Source of the DNA: Rhizobium sp. J15 | GTDB lineage: Bacteria > Pseudomonadota > Alphaproteobacteria > Rhizobiales > Rhizobiaceae | Reading direction: 5' to 3' | Assembly (NCBI RefSeq): GCF_002531825.1 | Contig: NZ_NWSX01000010.1 | Span: 1-64,000, forward strand | Length of the DNA stretch: 64,000 bases | Part shown: in pieces, positions 7,905 to 16,017 of the stretch | Layout: every line of letters begins with the position of its first letter | Position numbering within the stretch: the stretch's first letter is position 1 | The notes under the pieces: generated by a model | Seen by the model: the letters and a program-made list of their open reading frames with translations, nothing else | What the model was told of the DNA's origin: nothing | Database searches by the model: none | Translations under genes and position numbers: made by a program

Positions 7905-9158
7905 ATGCCATTCGGCTCCGAGCATCCGCTGCGCAAGGAGTTACACGATGAACTCCATGCGCGGCCGTCTCTCTATTTCGACGGCGACACCGATGTCTGG
8001 CATGTCGCCATCGTCGGCGACAACGCCCCTCCCCCGATCCCGGCTTCGCTGCCGGGATTGGAGGACGTTTCCACGACCCACCAGGGCAATCACGGCATCG
8101 GCCGCTTCGCCGGCGGCTGGCTGAAATGGGAAGCCCATACCGAATTCCTGACCCTCACCTTCGTCGTTCCGGCATCGGCCGAGCCCGGCAGCAGCCCGCC
8201 TCAGGCGTTCCAGGCCTGCTGCCGCGAGATAGACGGAAAGGCCATCGCCGCCGTCCGCGTGCTGGTGCGCGATGAGAAGGACGGGCAGGTTCTGGAAAAA
8301 CCGAAGCTCGACTATGTCGCGTCCAAGGTCGGCGGCGGCGATGCGGAAGTGCATTCGAACTTCCGCCTCAGCGACAGCGGTTTCGTCGAATTCCTGCTCT
8401 TCAACCGCAACCTCAACGCCTACAGGACCGGCCGCATGGTCCGGCGTTTCCTGGAGATCGAGACATACCGGATGATGGCGCTTCTGGCCCTGCCGATGGC
8501 GCGCGAGACGGTGTCGCAGCTTTCGGCTTTCGACCGGCGCCTCGATCTTTTGATCACCCATATGCAGAGCGCCGTCAAAGTCGACAAGGCGCTGCTCTCC
8601 GAAGTGACGAGGCTCTCTTCCGACGTTCTCAACTTCTCCGCACTTGCCCGCCACCGCTTCGGCGCGACGAAAGCCTATGCCGAGATCGTCGCCAGCCGGA
8701 TATCGGAGCTTCGCGAGGAGCGCGCCGAGCAGCGCCAGAGGATCGGCACCTTCATCGACCGGCGTTTTCAGCCGGCCGTCCGCTCGGTCAGCGCCGCCGA
8801 GCGCCGCCTCGACGAACTGGCCGAACGCGTCAGCCTGGCCGGAGACCTGTTGAGAACCACGGTGCAGGTGCAGCTCGAGGACCAGAACGCCTCGCTGCTG
8901 ACCTCGATGGAAGAGCGGGCGCGCGTCCAGGTGCATATCCAGCAGGCGGTCGAAGGCTTCTCCGTCATCGCCATCACCTATTACACCATCGGCCTCGCAA
9001 AGATCTGCCTCGACAGCATTACCGCGCTCGGCGTCGATCCGCATGTGGCGAAGCTTGCCGTTCTCGGCGCCATCCCCCTCGTGCTTTTCGCCGTCTGGGC
9101 CGCGGTCCGCCATGTGCGCAAAAGCATTGCCGGCTCGCCCCTCAAGGCGCACGAATAG
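7905..9158 (+). CDS. DUF3422 family membrane-anchored protein
   Basis: 417 residues matching the DUF3422 family by its opening HPLRKELHDELHARPSLYF, the VHSNFRLSDSGF-like segment and its overall length. A central helical, coiled-coil-prone part (about 220-345, many Arg/Glu) leads into two hydrophobic C-terminal segments, AITYYTIGLAKICLDSI and LAVLGAIPLVLFAVWAAV, which should anchor it in the inner membrane. The function of the family is unknown. It starts 27 nt after the ProV stop with a GAGGGAGAG ribosome site, so it is probably the last gene of the betaine operon. Confidence 0.85.
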   Translation: MPFGSEHPLRKELHDELHARPSLYFDGDTDVWHVAIVGDNAPPPIPASLPGLEDVSTTHQGNHGIGRFAGGWLKWEAHTEFLTLTFVVPASAEPGSSPPQAFQACCREIDGKAIAAVRVLVRDEKDGQVLEKPKLDYVASKVGGGDAEVHSNFRLSDSGFVEFLLFNRNLNAYRTGRMVRRFLEIETYRMMALLALPMARETVSQLSAFDRRLDLLITHMQSAVKVDKALLSEVTRLSSDVLNFSALARHRFGATKAYAEIVASRISELREERAEQRQRIGTFIDRRFQPAVRSVSAAERRLDELAERVSLAGDLLRTTVQVQLEDQNASLLTSMEERARVQVHIQQAVEGFSVIAITYYTIGLAKICLDSITALGVDPHVAKLAVLGAIPLVLFAVWAAVRHVRKSIAGSPLKAHE

Positions 9159-10030
9159 CGCGCGATTTCCCCATCGGTCGGCACCGGCAGAATCGGTTTA
9201 CCGGGAGGCCGCGTCCGGGGCAAATTGTTACGCAGACGATAGCGTTGCGATTTCCTTCGCGCTTCATGAGAAAATTACGATCCGTGTCCACTTTGCGTAG
9301 ATATCGCGCAGAATGGGCGCGATGACAGCCTATACATTTTGCGCACGATCAGGCCAGACTGCGTCGCGAAAGGCCGATCTGCCGACAATATCGGCATCCG
9401 ACAATTGCTCCATGGCTGCGGAACAATAGAATGGACTTCGACCAGGACCATGATGGTCCAAGGTCTCAAAGCCAAACCCGTCCATCGATCACCCCAAGTG
9501 ATGGGAGGGGGATAAGTCGATACGCGCTCCATCCCGTGCGTATGACCAAATGCCTGTCGGCCTGCCGAAGGCTCGAGCGGTCCACTAGAACCTTCGGCAG
9601 GCGACTTGGCAATGGCGCGCATCAGGCGCGCCGCCATGCGCAATTTGGCTAATCGTTTTACCATCGGAATAACCTAAAAACCGGCAGATCGACGGATTGC
9701 CAGCCGGTTCCGCTTCTGTCAGTTCCTGGCCTCTGGCTCGAAAAACCTGACTGGATGGGAACTATCGACAAGGCAATTCACAGGCTGGTTCTCGTGCCGC
9801 CGCCGCACTTCGGCTCGTGCCGCACCGGCTCGCGCAAGCCGCCGATTTCAATGGCGGCGGCCAGGCCTCATCCACCACTCTTCCTGCTGGACTCTGACGA
9901 AATCTGAGGGAGAATGACCACGCATGAACAGTTGCGGGGCAGAAAGAGGGACGTACATCAACATAGCATCCAAGCGGAACGTGCGCTTCGCCGGCTCGAT
10001 GCAGCGAGATAAAAACAATCGGGGGAGAGC
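9159..10030. other. Non-coding stretch with an 11-bp inverted repeat
   Basis: 872 bp without a convincing gene. Short frames here lack ribosome sites, family resemblance and the codon bias of neighbours. Apart from the inverted repeat at 9561-9601, I see no clear structure. A GGGGGAG ribosome site for the AraC gene lies at its right end. Confidence 0.5.
9561..9601. repeat. Perfect 11-bp inverted repeat, 19-nt spacer
   Basis: CCTGCCGAAGG (9561-9571) and CCTTCGGCAGG (9591-9601) are exact reverse complements. Allowing one bulge the pairing continues through GTCG/CGAC. The spacer contains the palindrome GCTCGAGC. It has no T-run and stands alone in the intergenic region. It could be an operator, a small-RNA hairpin or a mobile-element scar. 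Confidence 0.55.
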
Positions 10031-11041
10031 ATGACGGAAACCAGCACCCAGCCATTCTCGTTTCGCTTTCGCGGCTCATCCTTCGACAACATGGTTGAAA
10101 CGCTCGGCGGCGCTTTCGGCGCATTCGATGCCGCGCCGATAGGCCGCGCCCAGGAGTTCCATTGGGGATTGGACTTTTCGGTCGCCGACAGCGCGGTCCT
10201 GCTCACCGGCTATCATGAGGCGGAGTTTCAGTTCAATATCGAGCCGACCGTCGATACGACGGAGTATCTGTCGATCGTCGTGCCACGCAGCGGCGGCATG
10301 GGGGTGGCATATGGATCTCGCGTCGCCGAGGCCGGGCAAGGAAAACTGCTTCTCTATAACAACTTCGAGCCCGACAGCGTCATCATGCACGGGCAGTCCA
10401 ATGTCATCGATGAATTGCTGATCAACTGGTCCGTCATTCTTCAGACGATCGGACAGACGTTCGAGATTCCGTTCAGCGGCTCTCTCGACCTGCTGCCCGA
10501 ACTCGATCTCTCGACACCGGCCGGGCGGACGATCGGCAACCTCACCGAAACGATCGCCATCGGCATGCGCGACGACGGACCGCTGCTGCAATCGCCGATC
10601 GCCATGGCGCATATGACGCAGGCGCTGGCCGATCTCGTGGTCCGCATGGTGCCGAACCGGCTCTCGCATTTCCTCGACAAAGGCCCCGCCCTGATCGCGC
10701 CCCGCCATGTCCGCAAGGCGATCGAATTCATGCAGGCCAATATCGGTCAGCCGATCACCATGCCGAAGGTTGCCGAAGCGGCCGGCGTTTCCAGCCGGGC
10801 ACTCGAAACCGGCTTTCGCGCATTCAGGGGAACTTCTCCCGCCGCCTATCTGCTGACGCTGCGCCTGCGCGCGGCGCGGCAGGATCTGCTCGATCCCGAA
10901 AGCACCGAGACCATGAAAGCCATCTGCCTCAAATGGGGCTTCTTCCATTTCGGCCGGTTTTCCGCAGTCTATCGGTCGACCTATGGGGAATATCCCTCCG
11001 ACACCAGGAAGCGCGTCGGCCGCCGCTATGCCGGAGGTTAG
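10031..11041 (+). CDS. AraC family transcriptional regulator
   Basis: 336 residues: a long N-terminal sensor-like domain (about 1-215) and a C-terminal AraC DNA-binding domain (about 230-330). The first helix-turn-helix is in MPKVAEAAGVSSRALETGFRAFRGTSPAAYLLTLRLRAAR and the second in MKAICLKWGFFHFGRFSAVYRSTYGEYPS. Its stop overlaps the stop of the opposite-strand small gene (TTAG contains TAG on plus and TAA on minus). The regulated gene is not evident from context. Confidence 0.9.
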   Translation: MTETSTQPFSFRFRGSSFDNMVETLGGAFGAFDAAPIGRAQEFHWGLDFSVADSAVLLTGYHEAEFQFNIEPTVDTTEYLSIVVPRSGGMGVAYGSRVAEAGQGKLLLYNNFEPDSVIMHGQSNVIDELLINWSVILQTIGQTFEIPFSGSLDLLPELDLSTPAGRTIGNLTETIAIGMRDDGPLLQSPIAMAHMTQALADLVVRMVPNRLSHFLDKGPALIAPRHVRKAIEFMQANIGQPITMPKVAEAAGVSSRALETGFRAFRGTSPAAYLLTLRLRAARQDLLDPESTETMKAICLKWGFFHFGRFSAVYRSTYGEYPSDTRKRVGRRYAGG

Positions 11042-11313
11042 AGTTCTGGCAATCTATAATGCACTCTCATCGTCCTCGGCTCCCGCTTGACGATATCAAG
11101 CACGCCTTCGCGCTCAGTGAGCGCATTGAGTTCCCGGAGCACGAGGGAATGCGCGATCCCGAGCAGGCGCGCAAAGGAGCGGCTGTCCTCTGCAATTCCG
11201 AGCTCGGCCGCGACGAGCAGGCCGGCCTGGATCGCGGTCAGCCTGTCATCCCGCTCCTGCGCCTTGGCGACCAGGGCAAGAAAGCGGTCGACCTCCGACG
11301 GCTCTTCGCTCAC
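11038..11313 (-). CDS. Small winged-helix-like protein coupled to the molybdopterin oxidoreductase
   Basis: 91 residues. The pattern ...AIQAGLLVAAELGIAEDSRSFARLLG then SLVLRELNALTEREG and KREPRTMRVHYRL looks like a winged helix-turn-helix: recognition helices, then a basic wing. Its ATG overlaps the TGA of the upstream oxidoreductase gene (ATGA), so translation is coupled. It may act as a small regulator or accessory factor of that enzyme. I do not recognise a named family, and the DNA-binding idea is inferred from the pattern. Confidence 0.75.
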   Translation of the reverse strand: MSEEPSEVDRFLALVAKAQERDDRLTAIQAGLLVAAELGIAEDSRSFARLLGIAHSLVLRELNALTEREGVLDIVKREPRTMRVHYRLPEL

Positions 11314-13604
11314 GCGGCGTTTCGCCGGCGGAAGGACACCATGATCGATTTCGAGGTCGGCGTATCGCTCTCCCTGCCGGCGCTGGCAAGCGGCACAAGC
11401 ACGTTCAATTCGGGATAATAGCCGGCAATGCTGCCCCTCGGAATGTCATAGGGCACGAAGCGGAAGTCCTGCGCGATGCGCTCGATGCCGTCATCATGCT
11501 CACCGACGACATCGACGCGGTCGCCGGCTTTGGCATTCATCGCCTCCAGGTCGGCAGGGTGAATGAAGATGACCTGCCGCTCTCCGTAGACGCCGCGATA
11601 GCGGTCGTCGAGACCGTAGACCGTCGTATTATATTGGTCGTGCGACCGGAATGTCTGCAGCGCAAAATGCTCGCCACCCTTTCGCGCGCGCTGGTGCACC
11701 GTCTCCTCGGGAAGCGCCTCCGAAGAGAAAGACGCTTTGCCGGCCGGCGTGTCCCACTCCCGATGAGCGGCCGCATTGCGCAGATGGAAGCCGCGCGGCT
11801 TGCGCAGGCGGGCATTATAGTCCTCGAAGCCCGGAATGGTCGCCTCGATATGATCGCGGATCAGGTCGTAGTCGCCGGCAAGCTCGGCCCAGCCAACGAC
11901 GGCGGAACCGACCGTCGCCTCGGCAATGCCGGCAATGATGGCGACTTCCGAGAGCAGATGCGGCGAAGCCGGCCGGTTGATGCCGGCAGAGCCGTGCACC
12001 ATGCTCATCGAATCCTCGACGCTGACGAGCTGGGAGCCGCCGGCCGCATCGCGATCGATTTCGGTGCGGCCGAGGCATGGCAGGATGAAGGCCGTCTCAC
12101 CGGGCATGAGATGCGAATGGTTAGGTTTGGTCGCGATGTGCACCGTCAGCTTCAGCCGCCGCAGCGCCTGTTCGACGAGCGCGCTGTCAGGCGTGGCACG
12201 CGCGAAATTGCCGCCAAGGCCGATAAAGGCATCGGCCGAGCCGTCAAGCATCGCCCCGATTGCGGCAAGCACGTTGTGGCCGTGTTCGCGGGGAACGGTG
12301 AAGCCGAAATGCTTCTCCAGCGCGTCGAGGAAATCCTCCGGCGGCTTCTCGTTGATGCCGACGGTGCGGTCGCCCTGCACATTGGAATGGCCGCGCACCG
12401 GGCAGAGGCCGGCGCCGGGCTTGCCGATATTGCCGCGCAGGAACATGAAGTTGGCGATCTCGCGGATCGTCGCGACCGAATGGAGATGCTGGGTGACGCC
12501 CATTGCCCAGGTGCAGATGACCCGCTCGGCCTTGATATAGACATCGGCCGCCCGCTCGATCTCGTCGCGGCTCAGTCCCGACTGGTCTTCGATCTCCGCC
12601 CAGCTCGTCGCCTCGACGGCGGCCCGGTATTCGGCAAAACCGGCGCAGTGTTCGGCAAGAAATGCGTGGTCGAGCACGGAAGGCAGACCGGCGGCGAGTG
12701 CGGCGTCCTCCGCAGCAAGCACCGCTTTCGCCATGCCCCGGACCGCGGCCATGTCGCCGCCGAGCTGCGGCTGCAGATAATGGCTGGCGATGTCGGTCGA
12801 GCCGCGGCGCATCATCTCGATCTTGTCCTGCGGATCGGAGAAGCGCTCCAGGCCGCGCTCGCGGATCGGATTGAAGACGACGATGCGCGCGCCGCGCAGC
12901 GCCGCGCGGCGCAGGTCGCCGAGCATCCGGGGATGGTTGGTGCCAGGGTTCTGCCCGATCACGAAGATCGCGTCGGCCTCTTCGAAATCCTCCAGAAGCA
13001 CGGTGCCCTTGCCGACGCCGACTGCCTGGCGCATGGCGATGCCGCTCGCCTCGTGGCACATGTTGGAGCAATCGGGAAAATTATTGGTGCCGTAGACGCG
13101 CACGAAGAGCTGGTAGAGGAAGGCGGCCTCGTTGCTCGCCCGGCCCGACGTGTAGAATTCCGCCCGGTTCGGATTGTCGAGGCCTTTCAATATGCCGCCG
13201 ATCTCGGCAAAGGCATCTTCCCAGGAAACAGGCAGGTAACGGTCGCTCGCCCGGTCATAACGCATCGGATGCGTGAGGCGGCCGTTGAGCTCCAGCTCAT
13301 AATCCGACAGCTGGCGAAGCCGCGACACCGTATTCGCCGCGAAAAAGGCGGGCGTCGCCCGCTTTTCCGTCGCCTCCCAGGCAACGGCCTTCACGCCGTT
13401 TTCGCAGAATTCGAACGACGATCCGTGTTCCGGATCGCCCCAGGCGCAGCCCGGGCAATCGAAGCCATCTGGCTGGTTCGCCTTCAGCATGGTCCGCGCC
13501 CCGGAAAGGGGCATGCCGCTTTGCAGCAATTGCTTGCCGCAGCTCTTCAGAGCGCCCCAGCCGCCGGCTGCCGCCGATTTCTTGCCAATGAATTTTGTGT
13601 CCAT
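11310..13604 (-). CDS. FdhF/YdeP family molybdopterin oxidoreductase
   Basis: 764 residues, the usual size for YdeP-type formate-dehydrogenase-alpha-like proteins. The N-terminal DGFDCPGCAWGDPEHGSSFEFCENG segment, the molybdopterin-binding ADAIFVIGQNPGTNHPRML, and the C-terminal molydopterin-dinucleotide domain (FRSHDQYNTTVYGLDDRYRG with RQVIFIHPADL) are diagnostic. Family members are linked to acid or oxidative stress and to electron-transfer roles rather than proven formate oxidation. The start is ATG 13604 (MDTKFIGKK); longer frames run into the promoter palindrome. It forms a two-gene operon with the small winged-helix gene. Confidence 0.9.
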   Translation of the reverse strand: MDTKFIGKKSAAAGGWGALKSCGKQLLQSGMPLSGARTMLKANQPDGFDCPGCAWGDPEHGSSFEFCENGVKAVAWEATEKRATPAFFAANTVSRLRQLSDYELELNGRLTHPMRYDRASDRYLPVSWEDAFAEIGGILKGLDNPNRAEFYTSGRASNEAAFLYQLFVRVYGTNNFPDCSNMCHEASGIAMRQAVGVGKGTVLLEDFEEADAIFVIGQNPGTNHPRMLGDLRRAALRGARIVVFNPIRERGLERFSDPQDKIEMMRRGSTDIASHYLQPQLGGDMAAVRGMAKAVLAAEDAALAAGLPSVLDHAFLAEHCAGFAEYRAAVEATSWAEIEDQSGLSRDEIERAADVYIKAERVICTWAMGVTQHLHSVATIREIANFMFLRGNIGKPGAGLCPVRGHSNVQGDRTVGINEKPPEDFLDALEKHFGFTVPREHGHNVLAAIGAMLDGSADAFIGLGGNFARATPDSALVEQALRRLKLTVHIATKPNHSHLMPGETAFILPCLGRTEIDRDAAGGSQLVSVEDSMSMVHGSAGINRPASPHLLSEVAIIAGIAEATVGSAVVGWAELAGDYDLIRDHIEATIPGFEDYNARLRKPRGFHLRNAAAHREWDTPAGKASFSSEALPEETVHQRARKGGEHFALQTFRSHDQYNTTVYGLDDRYRGVYGERQVIFIHPADLEAMNAKAGDRVDVVGEHDDGIERIAQDFRFVPYDIPRGSIAGYYPELNVLVPLASAGRESDTPTSKSIMVSFRRRNAA

Positions 13605-13659
13605 GCGCTCCTCTATTGTCGAAGCGGGGAGAACATCAAGGCCATAGGGACGATGGTTC

Positions 13660-13676
13660 GATAGAAAAAATCTATC
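13660..13676. promoter_or_regulatory. Palindromic operator candidate upstream of YdeP-like gene
   Basis: GATAGA-aaaaa-TCTATC is a perfect palindrome 56 nt upstream of the YdeP-like start. The ATAG-N7-CTAT form fits LysR-type binding sites. No LysR gene is adjacent, so the regulator would be elsewhere. Confidence 0.5.
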
Positions 13677-13715
13677 AAAACGCAAGAAGGCGGCTGTCTA
13701 TGTGCGACGTCAGCT

Positions 13716-13817
13716 TAAAGCACGTCGCGATCCTTCAGATCCGCTCGCCGTGCTTCAAGCTTTTTTTTCGCGTGTCGTTATCGCAAAACCGCGCACACTT
13801 TTGCGCGACACGCTTTA
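13716..13817. repeat. Rhizobial intergenic palindromic element
   Basis: About 102 bp bounded by imperfect inverted ends: TAAAGCACGTCGCG at 13716-13729 and CGCGACACGCTTTA at 13804-13817 (12 of 14 pair). Inside are GCGTGTCG/CGACACGC and CGCAAAA/TTTTGCG, forming a nested hairpin. The motif order (CGTCGCGATCCTTCAGATC ... TCGTTATCGCAAAACCG ... TTTTGCGCGACA) matches a dispersed intergenic element I recall from Rhizobium genomes. The stop codon of the diguanylate cyclase gene is inside its right end. Only one copy is seen in this window. Confidence 0.65.
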
Positions 13818-15746
13818 GCCGGCTTCCTTGATGGCGTGCCGGTCATGGTTCGGCGAGTGCGCCAGAATGCGATTGCGGCCTTGCGTCTTGGCGTCGTAGA
13901 GCGCAGCGTCGGCCTCGGTCAGCAGGCGGTTCGGATTGGTCCGCAGGACGGCGCCCGTCGCGCAGGAGACGCCGATGCTCGCCGTCACCCTTTGGAATTC
14001 GCTGCCGGTATGCACGATATTCTCCTGGGCCAGGCGGCGCGCGAATTGCTCGGCGACGATCATCGCCCCCTTGGCGCTAGTGTCCGGGAGGAAGACCACG
14101 AATTCTTCGCCGCCGTAGCGCGCGACGATATCGGCCGGGCGGCTGACGGACTGGCGCAGGCACTTGCTGACGACACGCAGGCATTCGTCCCCGGCGGGAT
14201 GGCCATAGGTGTCGTTATAGGCCTTGAAGCGGTCGATATCGACCATCAGCAGGCTGAAAGGGGTGTTCTTCCTGGCGCTGCCCGCGGTCTCGCGCGCGAA
14301 AGCCTCATCGAAGGCGCGGCGGTTGACCATGCCGGTGAGCCCGTCGGTTTCGGCCAGATTCTTCAGTTGCTCGGCCGACAGCCTGAGCGCGATTTCCGCC
14401 TGCTTCGTCGCGGTGATATCCGAGACGACGGCCATCGCCGTGCCGTCTTCCGCCAGCCTTGTGCGGATGCTGCGCCAATCGCCGTTGTGAAGCTGAACTT
14501 CTTCGTCCTTGTTGCTGTGCAGCGAAGCGGTGGCGCGCTTGATCCACTCCTCGGGATCGCCATCCACAGCACCGGGCCGCTCGCCGGTTTCGACGACGCG
14601 GCGCAGGATATCGCGGATGTTGGCGCCGACCACGCGCGCATCCCCGGAGAGCGGGAAGGCTTCGCGATACTGATCGTTGCAGAAGAGAAGAAAACCCTTG
14701 CTGTCGTACATGGCGATGCCATCGGACATGCTGGCCATCGCATGCGACAGCAGGTTCTTGCTTTCACGCAATTGCCGCTCCAGCGCGGCGCGCTCGGTGA
14801 CGTCGCGCGTGACACCCGCAAGGCCGATCACCCGCCCCTGCTTGTCCCGCAGCGGCACTTTGGAAGCGAGCAGGAAACGGCCCTCGATCCGTTCGCTGGA
14901 ATCGATCAGCGGCTTGCCCGTTTCCATCACCTGCTGCTCGAGATGATACAGTTCTTCAGCGAGCGGCTGCGACATCAGATTGAAATCCGACAATCCGGTC
15001 ATCTCCGCCGTCGTTCGGAACCGGAAGAGGCGGGTCATGTTTTCATTGACCGTGATGAAGCGGCTGTTTCGGTCCTTCACATAGAGATAGTCCGGCGACT
15101 GCGAAAATGCCGTCACCAATATGCTTCGCTCCAGCTCCCATTGCTGCGTCTTCAGAAGAACGAAGCCGCCGAGCACCGTCGCCAGGCAATTCAAGGAGGT
15201 CAGGGGAAAACCGACGCCGGCCAGAACATGGGCCTTCACGAGGGTGGGAAGCAAGGCCATCGAGGCGACCAGCGCGCCGCCGAGGGCAAGGCTCACCAGC
15301 GCAACGTCGCGGAAGCCGGCAGACCGTTTGCGTGTCCAGAAGCAACCTGCCAGACCGACGCCGGTCGCGGCAGCGATCGCGATGATCCCGTCGATCATCG
15401 CTGTACCGCCGACGACAAAACGGAAGGCGATCGCCAGCGATGCGGCAAAAGCCGCCGCGATCGGCCCGCCGAACAGCCCGGCCAGGGCAAGAGGCGCAAA
15501 GCGCAGGTCGATATAGATGCCGGGGATGAATTCGATCGCCAGCAAAATGGATCCGATGGAGGCGCTGCCGGCCAGGATGCCGAAGGCGATCTTTTCCTGT
15601 TTGAACGAGCGATGCTGAAATTGGATCGAAAAATGCGCCCAGAGCGAAATTGCCAGGCACACGAATGAAAGGTTGCCACCAAATTGCGTCCAGATGCCAT
15701 TCACCGCGTTGGATCCACCTTCCAAGACATGTAACGAACTCATCAT
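13815..15746 (-). CDS. Membrane sensor diguanylate cyclase (5TM-PAS-PAS-GGDEF)
   Basis: About 643 residues. Five to six N-terminal membrane helices (5TMR-LYT-like, roughly 15-195) are followed by two PAS domains (the first around SPDYLYVKDRNSRFITVNENM, the second around MASMSDGIAMYDSKGFLLFCN) and a C-terminal GGDEF domain. That domain has the active GGEEF motif (RYGGEEFVVFLP) and DGLTGMVNRRAFDE at its start. It should make cyclic di-GMP; no EAL domain is present. The start is uncertain: ATG 15746 or 15743 sits just before the first helix, while a GTG at 15860 would add 38 polar residues; neither has a strong ribosome site. The stop lies in a repeat element. Confidence 0.88.
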   Translation of the reverse strand: MMSSLHVLEGGSNAVNGIWTQFGGNLSFVCLAISLWAHFSIQFQHRSFKQEKIAFGILAGSASIGSILLAIEFIPGIYIDLRFAPLALAGLFGGPIAAAFAASLAIAFRFVVGGTAMIDGIIAIAAATGVGLAGCFWTRKRSAGFRDVALVSLALGGALVASMALLPTLVKAHVLAGVGFPLTSLNCLATVLGGFVLLKTQQWELERSILVTAFSQSPDYLYVKDRNSRFITVNENMTRLFRFRTTAEMTGLSDFNLMSQPLAEELYHLEQQVMETGKPLIDSSERIEGRFLLASKVPLRDKQGRVIGLAGVTRDVTERAALERQLRESKNLLSHAMASMSDGIAMYDSKGFLLFCNDQYREAFPLSGDARVVGANIRDILRRVVETGERPGAVDGDPEEWIKRATASLHSNKDEEVQLHNGDWRSIRTRLAEDGTAMAVVSDITATKQAEIALRLSAEQLKNLAETDGLTGMVNRRAFDEAFARETAGSARKNTPFSLLMVDIDRFKAYNDTYGHPAGDECLRVVSKCLRQSVSRPADIVARYGGEEFVVFLPDTSAKGAMIVAEQFARRLAQENIVHTGSEFQRVTASIGVSCATGAVLRTNPNRLLTEADAALYDAKTQGRNRILAHSPNHDRHAIKEAG

Positions 15747-16017
15747 AGGCAAAACTGGTTTGGGCTTGGTTAAATCGGAGCCGATCGCCTGCATTTCCTG
15801 CGCCAAGGCCGATGGCTCGAAAATTGATTCTCGGTGCCGGCGCCAGAACGACGCTGTCACGCAGAATATAAGGCACTCTTAACAACGCCTCGCATCATCG
15901 CCGGGAAACGTATCCCGACGACATAAGCATGCGTTATTCGGATAGGCCTGCGCAATAAGACTATCCCTGCGCGATATGCGACCTAAGCGGAAACCGACGG
16001 TTGCTGCGCATCCTCCG

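Noticed and set aside
9275..9664. 129-codon minus-strand frame in the gene-free region
   Set aside because: No ribosome site, no family resemblance, and it crosses the inverted repeat at 9561-9601.
11496..13664. 722-codon plus-strand frame
   Set aside because: Antisense to the FdhF/YdeP-like gene, which has clear family motifs.
13836..15668. 610-codon plus-strand frame
   Set aside because: Antisense to the PAS-GGDEF gene.
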